Source: an uncultured Clostridia bacterium (GTDB taxonomy: Bacteria > Bacillota > Clostridia > Christensenellales > Pumilibacteraceae). Taken from it: 64,000 bases of DNA. A program made the position numbers and the translations under genes. The DNA lies in NCBI GenBank assembly GCA_947178255.1, contig CAMWXP010000004.1, forward strand, positions 1 through 64,000, read 5' to 3'. Positions 37,521 to 47,052 of the stretch are shown one piece after another; position 1 is the stretch's first letter; each line of letters begins with the position of its first letter. The notes under the pieces are model-generated. The model worked only from the letters and a program-made list of their open reading frames with translations, was not told the origin of the DNA and made no database searches.

Positions 37521-38176
37521 CAGCAGCAACGCATTGCATTGCAAAGGCAGTCGGTAAGGCAGTACGCACAGCAGCACGTGGACAGGCAATTTGCCATATC
37601 CTGCGGTTGCTGGCCGCCGCCGTAATCGTAGTAACCGCCGCCGTTTTGACCGCCGTAGTTGTTGGGATTGGGGTTTGTGTTTTGGTTGTTTTGTTGATTT
37701 TGGTTTTGCGTCGCGTGCTGACCGACGCCCATTGCGAGATTAAGCTTATCCAGCGACGCGCGGTACTTTGAGTTGTTGGGGTCTTCGCGTAACGCCATTT
37801 CCAACTGCGTTTTGGAATCGGTCAACCACTCGCGTTTATAAAAAATAATCGCCTGCATATAGTGCCATTCGCCGTTGCGGTCTTGAATGCAATCGAGCAT
37901 ATCCTGCGCCTCGTCGTACTTGCCTTGGCGGATAAGCTCGTCAACAGTGCCGAAGTCCACAGCAGCACCGCCGCTTACGTTATCGTGACTTAAATCGGCG
38001 GAAATCAATGCCCACGCTTCTTCAAGCTCTTGAAGCTTGCGCGCGCCCTCGTTGCCCTCCTCACCCGAACGGAAACGCTGTTCGCCGTACAGGTCGTGAA
38101 GCTCTTGATATTTCGATTTTAAAAGTTCGGGATCGGCGGATTTGTCCAGTCCCAAAACCTTGTAAGGATCTTTCAT
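37520..38176 (-). CDS. J-domain-like/TPR protein with N/Q-rich linker and cysteine-cluster C-terminus
   Basis: MKDPYKVLGLDKSADPELLKSKYQEL; TPR-like KYDEAQDMLD...; tail CLSTCCCAYCLTDCLCNAMRCC. Confidence 0.75.
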   Translation of the reverse strand: MKDPYKVLGLDKSADPELLKSKYQELHDLYGEQRFRSGEEGNEGARKLQELEEAWALISADLSHDNVSGGAAVDFGTVDELIRQGKYDEAQDMLDCIQDRNGEWHYMQAIIFYKREWLTDSKTQLEMALREDPNNSKYRASLDKLNLAMGVGQHATQNQNQQNNQNTNPNPNNYGGQNGGGYYDYGGGQQPQDMANCLSTCCCAYCLTDCLCNAMRCC

Positions 38177-38188
38177 AGTCAACTCCTT

Positions 38189-39058
38189 TTAAACACGCGG
38201 ACTTTTAAGCTTTTTATCGGAATTAAGTAGTTCTTTCACTTTGCTTTGCAAGCCGTCGAAAACTATGTTGCGAATAAGCGCGTAGCTTTGCGTAAACTTC
38301 ATTGCTTGGAAGCATTCTTTTGCTCGTGCGCAAATGCCATTAAAGCAAAATTCCAGCTCGTCCTTGTGTTCGGCAATAAAGCCTTTTCTGTTTGTAAAGT
38401 TGCCGTACGCCGCCAAAAACGGATTGTACCGCTTGTGCTTAGCATCCTCCGTTATATCGTCCAGCGCGTCGGCAAGATAAACAAACTTACCTATATTATA
38501 GCACAGTCCTTTTAGATTGTCATCTGTTTGCACGCCCAAAATAAGCTCGGGCAGTTTTTTGAGCAGCGACGCAAACGGATTGGCGGCGCGGTCTATACTG
38601 TTTACACCCGATTGTTCCACTTTGCGCTGCGCCGCATACGCCTTTTCTATCGCTTCGTAAATAAGCGGGTACGCCTTTTTTGCCGCACGAAACGGTTTTT
38701 TGAGCGCACGTCTAACAATCCTGTACTTAACGCCGTCACCGTCTATAACGCCGTCGTTCGCCTTTTGGTACGACAAAAGTATGTTTGCGGCGACCAGCCG
38801 TTCCAATAACGGATTGGGTTGAAGTATCGCTTTTTTCTTAGGGTTCAAAATGCAGCCGTGTTCCTCGATAACCACGTTTTGCGCGGAATAGTCGTGCAGC
38901 AACGCCGAAAAAAACGCAAAGTCGTAGTTGGTGGTGAACCGCGGCATATTGCCGTACAGCACACCCGTTTGACAGCACATTCCGCAATAGAACGATCGGT
39001 AAAGCACGTAGTCGCTCATCCGAAGCGTCGATTTGTCGGGAACAACGTAGCCGTACAT
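38189..39058 (-). CDS. DUF5685 family protein
   Basis: MYGYVVPDKSTLRMSDYVLYRSFYCGMCCQTG; TAATG overlap with trpS. Confidence 0.75.
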   Translation of the reverse strand: MYGYVVPDKSTLRMSDYVLYRSFYCGMCCQTGVLYGNMPRFTTNYDFAFFSALLHDYSAQNVVIEEHGCILNPKKKAILQPNPLLERLVAANILLSYQKANDGVIDGDGVKYRIVRRALKKPFRAAKKAYPLIYEAIEKAYAAQRKVEQSGVNSIDRAANPFASLLKKLPELILGVQTDDNLKGLCYNIGKFVYLADALDDITEDAKHKRYNPFLAAYGNFTNRKGFIAEHKDELEFCFNGICARAKECFQAMKFTQSYALIRNIVFDGLQSKVKELLNSDKKLKSPRV

Positions 39059-40080
39059 TATACGCGCACAAACCCTATTTTTTTGTAAACCTTGTCCAGC
39101 GTTTTGCGCGCAAGATACGCCGCCTTTTGCGCACCCATTTTCATAAGCTCGCAAAGCGCGTTGTCGTCGGCGCGCAGCTTTTCATACTTTTCGCGTATCG
39201 GTCTGAGCGTTTCAACCGTCGCCTCGCCTACACGCTTTTTAAAGTCTGCATACGAGCAGTTTTGGAACTCGCGCTCGGCTTGCTCGATGGTAATATCGTT
39301 TTCCGCCGCGTAGATGGTAAGCAGGTTGGTTATGCCGGGTTTGCTCTCGCTCGCCTTTATTTCGGTGTCGCAGTCGGTTACCGCGCGCTTGAACTTGCGC
39401 ATAATAGCGTCGGGCGTATCGAGTATGAATATAGAGCCGTCGCCCTCGCCCTCGCTTTTTCCCATCTTGGCGGTGGGGTCGGACAGCGAGTGTATGCGCG
39501 CGCCGTAAGTGGGAATCTTGCCCACAGGCACGGTAAACGTAGGAGTGTAACGGTTGTTAAACCTATTGGCTATCGTGCGGCAAAGCTCCACGTGTTGAAG
39601 CTGATCCTCGCCGACGGGCACTATATCCGCCTGGTACAGCAAAATATCCGCCGCCATAAGCACGGGATAGTCGAACAGCCCGACGTTGATATTGTCGGGG
39701 TTCTTTTTGCTCTTGTCCTTAAACTGCGTCATGCGGCTGGCTTCGCCGAACATGGTGTAGTTGTTCAAAAGCCAGCTTAGCTCGGCGTGTGCGGTGACGT
39801 GCGACTGCAAAAATACTACGTCGCGTTCGGGGTCTATTCCCACCGCAATGAGCAACGCAAAAAGCCGCTTGCTGTTTTCCCTAAGCTCCTTAGGTTCGAT
39901 AGCAACGGTAATGGCGTGCAAGTCTGCAACGGCAAACAAGGTATCGCAATCCTTGCCCATATCGCCCCAGTACTTCATAGCGCCGAGGTAGTTGCCGAGC
40001 GTAGGGTTGCCCGTGGGTTTTATGGCGGAAAACACGCGCTTGCGCTTTTCCGCATTTTGCTGTAAGTTTTGTTCGTTCAT
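39058..40080 (-). CDS. trpS: Tryptophan--tRNA ligase
   Basis: FSAIKPTGNPTLGNYLGA and KMGKSEG class I aaRS motifs. Confidence 0.96.
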   Translation of the reverse strand: MNEQNLQQNAEKRKRVFSAIKPTGNPTLGNYLGAMKYWGDMGKDCDTLFAVADLHAITVAIEPKELRENSKRLFALLIAVGIDPERDVVFLQSHVTAHAELSWLLNNYTMFGEASRMTQFKDKSKKNPDNINVGLFDYPVLMAADILLYQADIVPVGEDQLQHVELCRTIANRFNNRYTPTFTVPVGKIPTYGARIHSLSDPTAKMGKSEGEGDGSIFILDTPDAIMRKFKRAVTDCDTEIKASESKPGITNLLTIYAAENDITIEQAEREFQNCSYADFKKRVGEATVETLRPIREKYEKLRADDNALCELMKMGAQKAAYLARKTLDKVYKKIGFVRV

Positions 40081-40099
40081 GATAATACTTTTTATACTC

Positions 40100-41536
40100 T
40101 TAATTTTTGCAATACCGCTCGGACAAGAATTTTAATATATCCTGCGGCGGTATAACGTCTGTGTTTATTTGCTTTGCCGAATATGCGGCTATCAAGTCCT
40201 CGGGTGCGTCCAGCGCGGTAACGTCCTCCATTTGCCGCATAAGCCGTACGCTGTCCGACGGAATTTTTTCGCCGAGCGCGGTCATCACCCACTTTGCCGA
40301 CCTGTACGGGCTGGCTATGGACAGCACCACCGTCGGGTGGACAAAATCCCTTTCGATCGCAACGGCATACGCCGCGGCAGTGTGAGTGTTGGCAAGATAA
40401 CCGTATTCATCAAACAAGTCGGCAATCACATCCAGCGCGTCGTCCATTTCCGCAATGCCGCCGGCAAGAATGTTACGCAGCTCGTGTATTTCGGTTTCCG
40501 TTACCGAAAACCTGCCGCTGCTTTTTAACTCGTCCATGCGCTCGGCGGTAAGCCGGGCATTGCCGCCGCTTATGCCGAAAATCAACCGTTCGAGGTTGCC
40601 GAGTAGCGGCGCGTCGGGGCGGCGACTCATGCTGTTTATGTCGTACGCACCCGAATTGATAAAGTCGATAAGCGCGGTAAAATTTGTCGCCGCAATCGCC
40701 AGCTTATTGATAGGCAATCCCATCTTGGCCGCGTAGTAGCCCGCTATCATTCCGCCGAAGTTGCCGACGGGCATTACAAAATCTATCTTGTCGCCCGCAG
40801 CTATTTCGCCCGAATTTACTAGGTCGCAGTACGCCGAAAAGTAGTAAGCTATTTGCGGCACCACAGTGCCGATATTGACCGAGTTAGCCGACGACAAAGC
40901 GATATTATTCTCATCGAGCGCGGCGTTTAAACTTTCGTCGGTAAGCGCGCCTTTTATCGCGGCTTGCAGCTCGTCGTAGTCCGAGCTCACGCCCACTACT
41001 GTAACGTTGCTTTGGTCGAGAGACCGAAGCTCCGCCAGCTGCAAATCGTTAAGCTCGTTCTGCGGATAGAACACGCACAGCTGCGTGCCCTCCGCTTTGT
41101 CGAAAGCAAGCGCAGCCGCCTTGCCTATATCGCCCGCAGTGGCTATAGGTATCAGCGTTGTTGCCGTTATGTTCTTTTGCGCTTTGGCGCGGTCGATAAG
41201 CTCGGGCAAAAGTGCAAGAGCAATATCCTTGGACGAATGGCTTTTGCCGTGCCACAGCTCGGACACAAACGCATTGTCGTCCACCTTGACGGTGGGCGCA
41301 GGATCGTCTTCCGTACCGAACACTTGTTTAGATATCCCGCTAACGTCGAAATCGAAAAATGCTTTGAGCGTTTTGTTTACGCGCGCCGCAAAGTCGAGGT
41401 CGAGCATATCCGTATAGCTAAGCGCTGGCAGCTCCCGCGGCACATACAGCCCGCCGTCAGGCGCAAAGCCGTTGAGCACCGCAGTCGCTCCGTCCACCAC
41501 TACCTCCGCGTCGCGGGTAGAAGTGTAATTAATCAT
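40100..41536 (-). CDS. thrC: Threonine synthase
   Basis: YTSTRD start, LWHGKSHSSKDIALAL PLP-site region, GNFGGMIAGYYAAKMGLPI. Confidence 0.93.
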   Translation of the reverse strand: MINYTSTRDAEVVVDGATAVLNGFAPDGGLYVPRELPALSYTDMLDLDFAARVNKTLKAFFDFDVSGISKQVFGTEDDPAPTVKVDDNAFVSELWHGKSHSSKDIALALLPELIDRAKAQKNITATTLIPIATAGDIGKAAALAFDKAEGTQLCVFYPQNELNDLQLAELRSLDQSNVTVVGVSSDYDELQAAIKGALTDESLNAALDENNIALSSANSVNIGTVVPQIAYYFSAYCDLVNSGEIAAGDKIDFVMPVGNFGGMIAGYYAAKMGLPINKLAIAATNFTALIDFINSGAYDINSMSRRPDAPLLGNLERLIFGISGGNARLTAERMDELKSSGRFSVTETEIHELRNILAGGIAEMDDALDVIADLFDEYGYLANTHTAAAYAVAIERDFVHPTVVLSIASPYRSAKWVMTALGEKIPSDSVRLMRQMEDVTALDAPEDLIAAYSAKQINTDVIPPQDILKFLSERYCKN

Positions 41537-41930
41537 TGATTATATTGAACTTATTGAAGAAGTTGGGAAGCTTATCGCCCGACACGGTCGCCGTGAATTC
41601 GGTAGCCGTAAACTTTTCCATCGTATCGAAAATGGGTTTGAGCGCTTCGGGATCGACGTTGAGCAGTCTGTTGAGCCCGTCGATAAACACATACTGAATA
41701 TCGAAGTTGGTTGCGAGCATGCCCTTTAAGAATCCGCTAAGCTCGTATGTATTTCTTACGCCGTACTCCGCCACGTTGACGAACCGAATGTTGGGATTGA
41801 GGCCGAGCGACTGATTGTTGTCGGTGATAAAGATTACCTGACCGGTCGCTTTTTCGACTGCGGCATTGGCGGCGTCCATGACGCGCTTGGTTTTGCCCGT
41901 TCCTTTGGTTCCGTAGATAACTGAAATCAT
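41529..41930 (-). CDS. Small P-loop ATP-binding protein of unknown function
   Basis: Walker A YGTKGTGKTK; GGAG ribosome-binding site. Confidence 0.7.
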   Translation of the reverse strand: MISVIYGTKGTGKTKRVMDAANAAVEKATGQVIFITDNNQSLGLNPNIRFVNVAEYGVRNTYELSGFLKGMLATNFDIQYVFIDGLNRLLNVDPEALKPIFDTMEKFTATEFTATVSGDKLPNFFNKFNIIND

Positions 41931-41951
41931 GATATTTACACTCCTTTTGGG

Positions 41952-43154
41952 TTATTTATCTTTTAATTGCGATATAAACGCGGCTATGGCGTCCAGTCCG
42001 CGCTCTATGTCTATTTCGGACGCCGCGTACGACAGCCTAACGTATTCGGGTGCGCCGAAGCTTTCGCACGGTATGACCGCGACCAACGCTTGATCGAGCA
42101 GTACGGAAGCAAAGTCGAACGCAGACCGTATGCACTGTCCGTCCAAATGCTTGCCTATAAACTTGCTTATCGACATCATAACGTAAAACGCGCCCTTAGG
42201 CTCGATAAAATCGACGTTCAGTCTTTGAAGCCGAAGCATCATAAGCGCACGACGCGCGTCGAAGGTCGCCTTCATTCCTTCCAAAAACGCCTCGCCATGC
42301 AGCTTGTCGGTAAGCGCCGCCACCGACGCGTACTGCGCTATGGAATTGGCGTTGGACGTGCTGTGGCTTTGCATGCTCGACATAGCGTAAGCAATATGCT
42401 CCTCCGCCGCCGCATAGCCCACGCGCCAGCCCGTCATGGCGTACGTCTTGCTCAGCCCGTTTATTACGATAGTGCGTTCTTTGAGTATATCCGAATACGC
42501 CGCTATGGAATGGTGCTTGCGCTCGTACGTAAGCTTTTCGTAAATCTCGTCGGACACGACGAAAATTTCGTGCTTTTCTATCTCGTTAGCCAACGCGTTG
42601 ATCTCACTGCGGGTGTACACCGCGCCCGTCGGATTGTTGGGGTTGTTGAGTATAAACGCCTTGGTCTTAGGGGTTACTGCCGCGGCAAGCTCGGCGGGAG
42701 TTATCTTAAAGCTGTTTTCAGCCTTGGTCTGAACAAATACGGGAACGCCGCCCGCCATCTTGACTATTTCGGGATAGCTAAGCCAGTACGGCGATGGAAT
42801 GATAACCTCGTCACCGACGTTAAGTATTGCCATAAACGCGTTGAACAGCGAATGCTTGGCGCCGTTGCTCACCACTATATTGGACGGCTCGTAGTCGAGC
42901 GCGTTGTCGTTTTTCAACTTTTGGCAAATCGCAGTTCTAAGCGCAGGCGTACCCGCCGCGGGCGTATACTTGGTAATGCCTTTGTCCAAGGCCTCCCGCC
43001 CGGCGTTCACAATATATTCGGGCGTGACAAAATCGGGCTCGCCCGCCGCAAACGAAACCACGCGCATACCGTCCGCTTTCATTTTTTTCGCTCGCGCCGT
43101 TATCTCTAAGGTCAACGACGGCGAAATCTGTTTTGCGCGTTTTGCTATTTCCAA
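41952..43154 (-). CDS. Class I/II PLP-dependent aminotransferase (aspartate aminotransferase-like)
   Basis: NNPNNPTGAVY, INGLSKTYAMTGWRVGY. Confidence 0.94.
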   Translation of the reverse strand: MEIAKRAKQISPSLTLEITARAKKMKADGMRVVSFAAGEPDFVTPEYIVNAGREALDKGITKYTPAAGTPALRTAICQKLKNDNALDYEPSNIVVSNGAKHSLFNAFMAILNVGDEVIIPSPYWLSYPEIVKMAGGVPVFVQTKAENSFKITPAELAAAVTPKTKAFILNNPNNPTGAVYTRSEINALANEIEKHEIFVVSDEIYEKLTYERKHHSIAAYSDILKERTIVINGLSKTYAMTGWRVGYAAAEEHIAYAMSSMQSHSTSNANSIAQYASVAALTDKLHGEAFLEGMKATFDARRALMMLRLQRLNVDFIEPKGAFYVMMSISKFIGKHLDGQCIRSAFDFASVLLDQALVAVIPCESFGAPEYVRLSYAASEIDIERGLDAIAAFISQLKDK

Positions 43155-43195
43155 ATGCCTTCTCCTTATAGCCGAAGCTAAAATGCGTTTTATAT

Positions 43196-43224
43196 ATTAT
43201 ACATCATTCATACAGCAAAATCAA
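43196..43224 (-). promoter_or_regulatory. Promoter of the aminotransferase gene
   Basis: TTGATT, 17-bp spacer, TATAAT. Confidence 0.7.
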
Positions 43225-43260
43225 GCCCTTACTTAATTCTTAATTCTGCATTCTTAATTC

Positions 43261-45099
43261 TTAATTTTCCACGTCGCTCGGTAGCCGGAAATCGGAGCGC
43301 GGCGAGAATGATATCGACCCGATTTTTACACCGTCGGGCATACAAGAACGCTTGAACTGCGACGCAAAGAACCGCTTAAAGAACGTGTCGAGCGCCTTTT
43401 TTATTTGCTCGTCCGCTACGTCGTAAAACGCCGTCTTTAACAAGAATTCTATCTTTTTCCGCGTAAAACCGTAACGGCAATAATAGTACATGATAAAGTC
43501 CAAAAGGTCGTACTTGCCCAAAATATCCTCGGTCTTTTGCGCTATATTTCCTTTGCTGTCGGCGGGCAACAGCTCGGGCGAAATATCTGTGTTCAAAATA
43601 TCTTGGAGCACAGCCTTAGCTTCGCCGCCCAACCGCTCCGCCTCGTATGCGATAAGGTGCTTGACAAGCGTTTTGGGCACTCCTGCGTTCACGCCGTAGG
43701 ACGCCATATGATCTCCGTTGTACGTGCACCAGCCGAGCGCGAGCTCGCTCATGTCCCCAGTGCCCACAACCAAGCCGTTTACTTGGTTGGCAATGTCGAA
43801 CAAAGTCATTGTGCGCACGCGCGCCTGCGCGTTTTCGTACACCACGTCCGTCTTGTTATGCCCTATGTCGGCAAGATGACTGTTGACCGTATCCTTGATA
43901 TCTATTACTTTAATCTTTATGCCCAGCGCGGCGCAAAGCTTTTCGGCATTGCCCTTTGTGCGCGCGGTCGTGCCGAAGCACGGCATTGTTACTGCCGTTA
44001 TTTTATCCTTGCTTACCGCGTTGTTGCAAACGAGCAGCGCAAGCGCCGAATCGAGCCCGCCCGAAACGCCGAGCACAAGCGCATTAGCTTTTGTCGCGGC
44101 AAAACGCTTTTTAAGTCCCGCCGTCTGCATAGCGATAATAAGCTCTGCGCGGTAATTGAATTCGTCTGTGGGAATAAACGGATAACGAGGCACTTGGCGG
44201 CAAATACGCTCGCCGTGCATTTTGTCGTCCAGCTTGAATGTTATAAGCTCGTATTTTTTATCGGTCGGCTTTACGCCGATTTTGCGGCGTTCGTACGTAA
44301 TCCGCTCTACGTCTATATCGCACATTGCGTTGTCGCCGTCAAACGGGTCGCTGTCATCAAGTATAGTACCGTTTTCGGCTATCATGTTGTGGCCCGAAAA
44401 CACCACGTCGGTGGACGATTCGCCCGCGCCCGCATCCGCATAAATGTATGCGCAGTGCTGTTTGCCGGACGTGCTTTTTACAAGCAGCTCGCGGTACTCG
44501 GCTTTGCCGACAACCTCGTCGGACGCCGAAAGATTGGCAATTACCGTCGCACCCGCGCGGCACATAAACGCCGACGGCGGAACGTCCGCCCACATATCCT
44601 CACATATTTCGCAACCGAGTACAAGGTCGGGATAATTCTTACACTTGAATAAAACGTTGCCCATAGGCACGCCGTAATCGTCGCTTGTTACTACTCCGTC
44701 GAAGGCGGGCGCAAAATACCGCTTTTCGTAAAACTCACCGTAATCGGGCAGTTCGGTTTTTGGAACAATACCCAAAATCTCTCCCGCCGACATGACGATA
44801 GCGCAGTTGTACAAATTGCCGCAATGTATTACGGGCGCACCCACGACGACTACCATATTTGCGGGCACGTCGGCGGCGATAGCTCTCAACGCCTTTTCGG
44901 TCTTTTTCATAAGCTCGCGAGTAAGAAACAAATCGGCGCACGTATAGCCGCACACGCAAAGCTCGGGAAACACCGCTATTTCCACGCCTGCGTCCGCGGC
45001 GCGCTTAATAAGCTCGATTATCGCCTTGCCGTTGTAATCGGGATTGCCTACCTTTATTTCGGGCGTATACGCGCCCACTCTTACCATGCCGTATTGCAT
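43261..45099 (-). CDS. nadE: Glutamine-dependent NAD+ synthetase
   Basis: Nitrilase-like N-terminus (FPELCVCGYTCADLF) and LGVSGGLDSALALLV synthetase motif. Confidence 0.95.
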   Translation of the reverse strand: MQYGMVRVGAYTPEIKVGNPDYNGKAIIELIKRAADAGVEIAVFPELCVCGYTCADLFLTRELMKKTEKALRAIAADVPANMVVVVGAPVIHCGNLYNCAIVMSAGEILGIVPKTELPDYGEFYEKRYFAPAFDGVVTSDDYGVPMGNVLFKCKNYPDLVLGCEICEDMWADVPPSAFMCRAGATVIANLSASDEVVGKAEYRELLVKSTSGKQHCAYIYADAGAGESSTDVVFSGHNMIAENGTILDDSDPFDGDNAMCDIDVERITYERRKIGVKPTDKKYELITFKLDDKMHGERICRQVPRYPFIPTDEFNYRAELIIAMQTAGLKKRFAATKANALVLGVSGGLDSALALLVCNNAVSKDKITAVTMPCFGTTARTKGNAEKLCAALGIKIKVIDIKDTVNSHLADIGHNKTDVVYENAQARVRTMTLFDIANQVNGLVVGTGDMSELALGWCTYNGDHMASYGVNAGVPKTLVKHLIAYEAERLGGEAKAVLQDILNTDISPELLPADSKGNIAQKTEDILGKYDLLDFIMYYYCRYGFTRKKIEFLLKTAFYDVADEQIKKALDTFFKRFFASQFKRSCMPDGVKIGSISFSPRSDFRLPSDVEN

Positions 45100-45113
45100 A
45101 TTATTTACCTCTG

Positions 45114-46889
45114 TTACTCGGCTATTATAACTCCGTCACGCGTAAACAAAACTTTTGCACGCGCTATATCCTGCTGGTACAAATCGTCCTCGGTGCGTTC
45201 TATGTGGGCGCGCTTTTTTACGCCCAGTGCGTCAAGCGCCTGCTCCAGTACGCTCTTAACGCTAGGATCGCCCATTGCCAAAAACACGTCGTCGGGCGAA
45301 ACAAACGCTATGTATTCGTCGCGCTCGCGCACAGTAACACCGTGCGACAACAGTCGCATAACGCGCGCCGAGGACGGCGCGTCCGACTTGCGCAAAGTAC
45401 GCACTATTTTGCCTTGAAGCTCCAACCCTTGCTCTGCCGTAGCCTTTAAATGCCAAAACTCGCCCTCGTCGGCTGCGGCGACTTCGCTCTTGCCGACACG
45501 CGGCTTTTGAGCGGCGCGCATAGGCGCGGGCGGAGGTGCGTTGTATGTTTCGGGCGGAGGCTCGAGTTCGTAATCGGGTACGCTCTGCGGCGGTGCCTTC
45601 GGTTTCGGCTGCTCTGTCGGCTTTTGCGCTGTCGGCTTTTGCTCTGTCGACATAGGCTGCGCGATAGGCTTAGTCGGCACAGTTGTCGGTTCGGTAGGAT
45701 TTGCCGTAGGCTGCGATGTTATTTTATTTTTTTTTTGCTCCGCGGGAATGCCTGCGGAGTTTTCGAGCGCTATAAGTCTGCGCAAAATATCGTCTTCTTT
45801 TTGTCCGCCGCACACCGTTTTGATGAGCGCCGTTTCCAAAAATACGCGCGGATTGACCGAATATTTAAGCCCGCTCTCGGCATTGCCAAGCTCGGTAAGT
45901 ATGCGCGATATTTCGGTCATGCTATACTTGTCCGCCGACTGCGCTATGTTTTGCACGGTGGCCTTGTCGGCGTTTATCAGTCCGCCCGCGACGGCCTTGT
46001 CCTTGCCCACCGACTTGCACACCAAAACGTTGCGCGTGTAGTCGATTAGCTGACGGCACACCGCCGACATGGACTTGCCGCTTTTTACGAGTTTATCAAT
46101 TACGGTAAGCACGCCGGTAAGGTCGCGCGAAGCGGTGTTGTCGAACAATGCGGATATTGCCGCGTTATCGCCGGCGCCCGTGAGCGCAAGCACGACTTCG
46201 GGCGTAATTTCCTCTGCCGCGGAAGCGAGCGTATCGGCAACGGAAAGTGCGTCGCGCACGCTGCCCTCGCCCAGCCGCGCAATTTCCTCGGCGGCGTCGG
46301 GCGTGTACTTAATGCCTTCCGCGTCGTAAATGCGCGCAATGTGCTTGGCAAGAATATCGGTGGGAACAAGCCTGAAATCGAACCTTATGCACCGCGATAA
46401 AATGGTTTGCGGCAGCTTTTGCGGCTCGGTGGTTGCGAGTATGAATATTACGTGTTCGGGCGGCTCCTCTATAGTCTTTAACAGTGCGTTAAACGCACCG
46501 CCCGTCAGCATGTGCACCTCGTCGATTATATACACTTTATATTTGCATGCGACCGGCAGGTACTTTACCTTTTCCCTAATGTCGCGCGCGTCGTCCACGC
46601 CGTTGTTGGACGCGGCGTCCATTTCTATAATATCGACGTTGTCGGCAGCGAGCTTTTTGCACGCCTCGCACTCCCCGCACGGACTGCCGTTTACGGGATG
46701 TAGGCAGTTGACAGCACGCGCAAAAATACGCGCGCACGACGTTTTGCCCACGCCGCGGCTGCCGGTAAATAAATACGCGTGTCCGATACGGTTAAGTTTG
46801 ATTTGATTGGTCAGCGTGGTGACGATGGGGTCTTGCCCTATAACGTCCTCAAACCTTTGCGACCGATATTTTCTGTACAATGTAGCCAT
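45114..46889 (-). CDS. dnaX: DNA polymerase III subunit gamma/tau
   Basis: MATLYRKYRSQRFEDVIGQ, GSRGVGKTSCARIFA, CxxCxxC-type zinc site, EVHMLT. Confidence 0.97.
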   Translation of the reverse strand: MATLYRKYRSQRFEDVIGQDPIVTTLTNQIKLNRIGHAYLFTGSRGVGKTSCARIFARAVNCLHPVNGSPCGECEACKKLAADNVDIIEMDAASNNGVDDARDIREKVKYLPVACKYKVYIIDEVHMLTGGAFNALLKTIEEPPEHVIFILATTEPQKLPQTILSRCIRFDFRLVPTDILAKHIARIYDAEGIKYTPDAAEEIARLGEGSVRDALSVADTLASAAEEITPEVVLALTGAGDNAAISALFDNTASRDLTGVLTVIDKLVKSGKSMSAVCRQLIDYTRNVLVCKSVGKDKAVAGGLINADKATVQNIAQSADKYSMTEISRILTELGNAESGLKYSVNPRVFLETALIKTVCGGQKEDDILRRLIALENSAGIPAEQKKNKITSQPTANPTEPTTVPTKPIAQPMSTEQKPTAQKPTEQPKPKAPPQSVPDYELEPPPETYNAPPPAPMRAAQKPRVGKSEVAAADEGEFWHLKATAEQGLELQGKIVRTLRKSDAPSSARVMRLLSHGVTVRERDEYIAFVSPDDVFLAMGDPSVKSVLEQALDALGVKKRAHIERTEDDLYQQDIARAKVLFTRDGVIIAE

Positions 46890-46895
46890 ACGCTA

Positions 46896-46924
46896 AGTAT
46901 AATACGAAAAGGACGGTTTGTCAA
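46896..46924 (-). promoter_or_regulatory. SigA promoter of dnaX; -10 lies 6 nt from the ATG
   Basis: TTGACA (46919-46924), 17-bp spacer, TATACT (46896-46901), TAGCGT, ATG at 46889. Confidence 0.82.
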
Positions 46925-46927
46925 GAC

Positions 46928-47052
46928 AATTCGGAATGCGGAATTCGGAATGCGGAATTATGGTTTTTCGCGCAAGTGCGCTTAAGTTATTAACGTAAGG
47001 GCGCGAAGCGCAAGTCCTTCAATTCCGAATTCATAATTCATAATTCCGAATT
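46928..47052. repeat. MITE-like 125-bp intergenic element
   Basis: 10-bp terminal inverted repeats AATTCGGAAT ... ATTCCGAATT with internal GCGC-rich hairpins. Confidence 0.6.
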
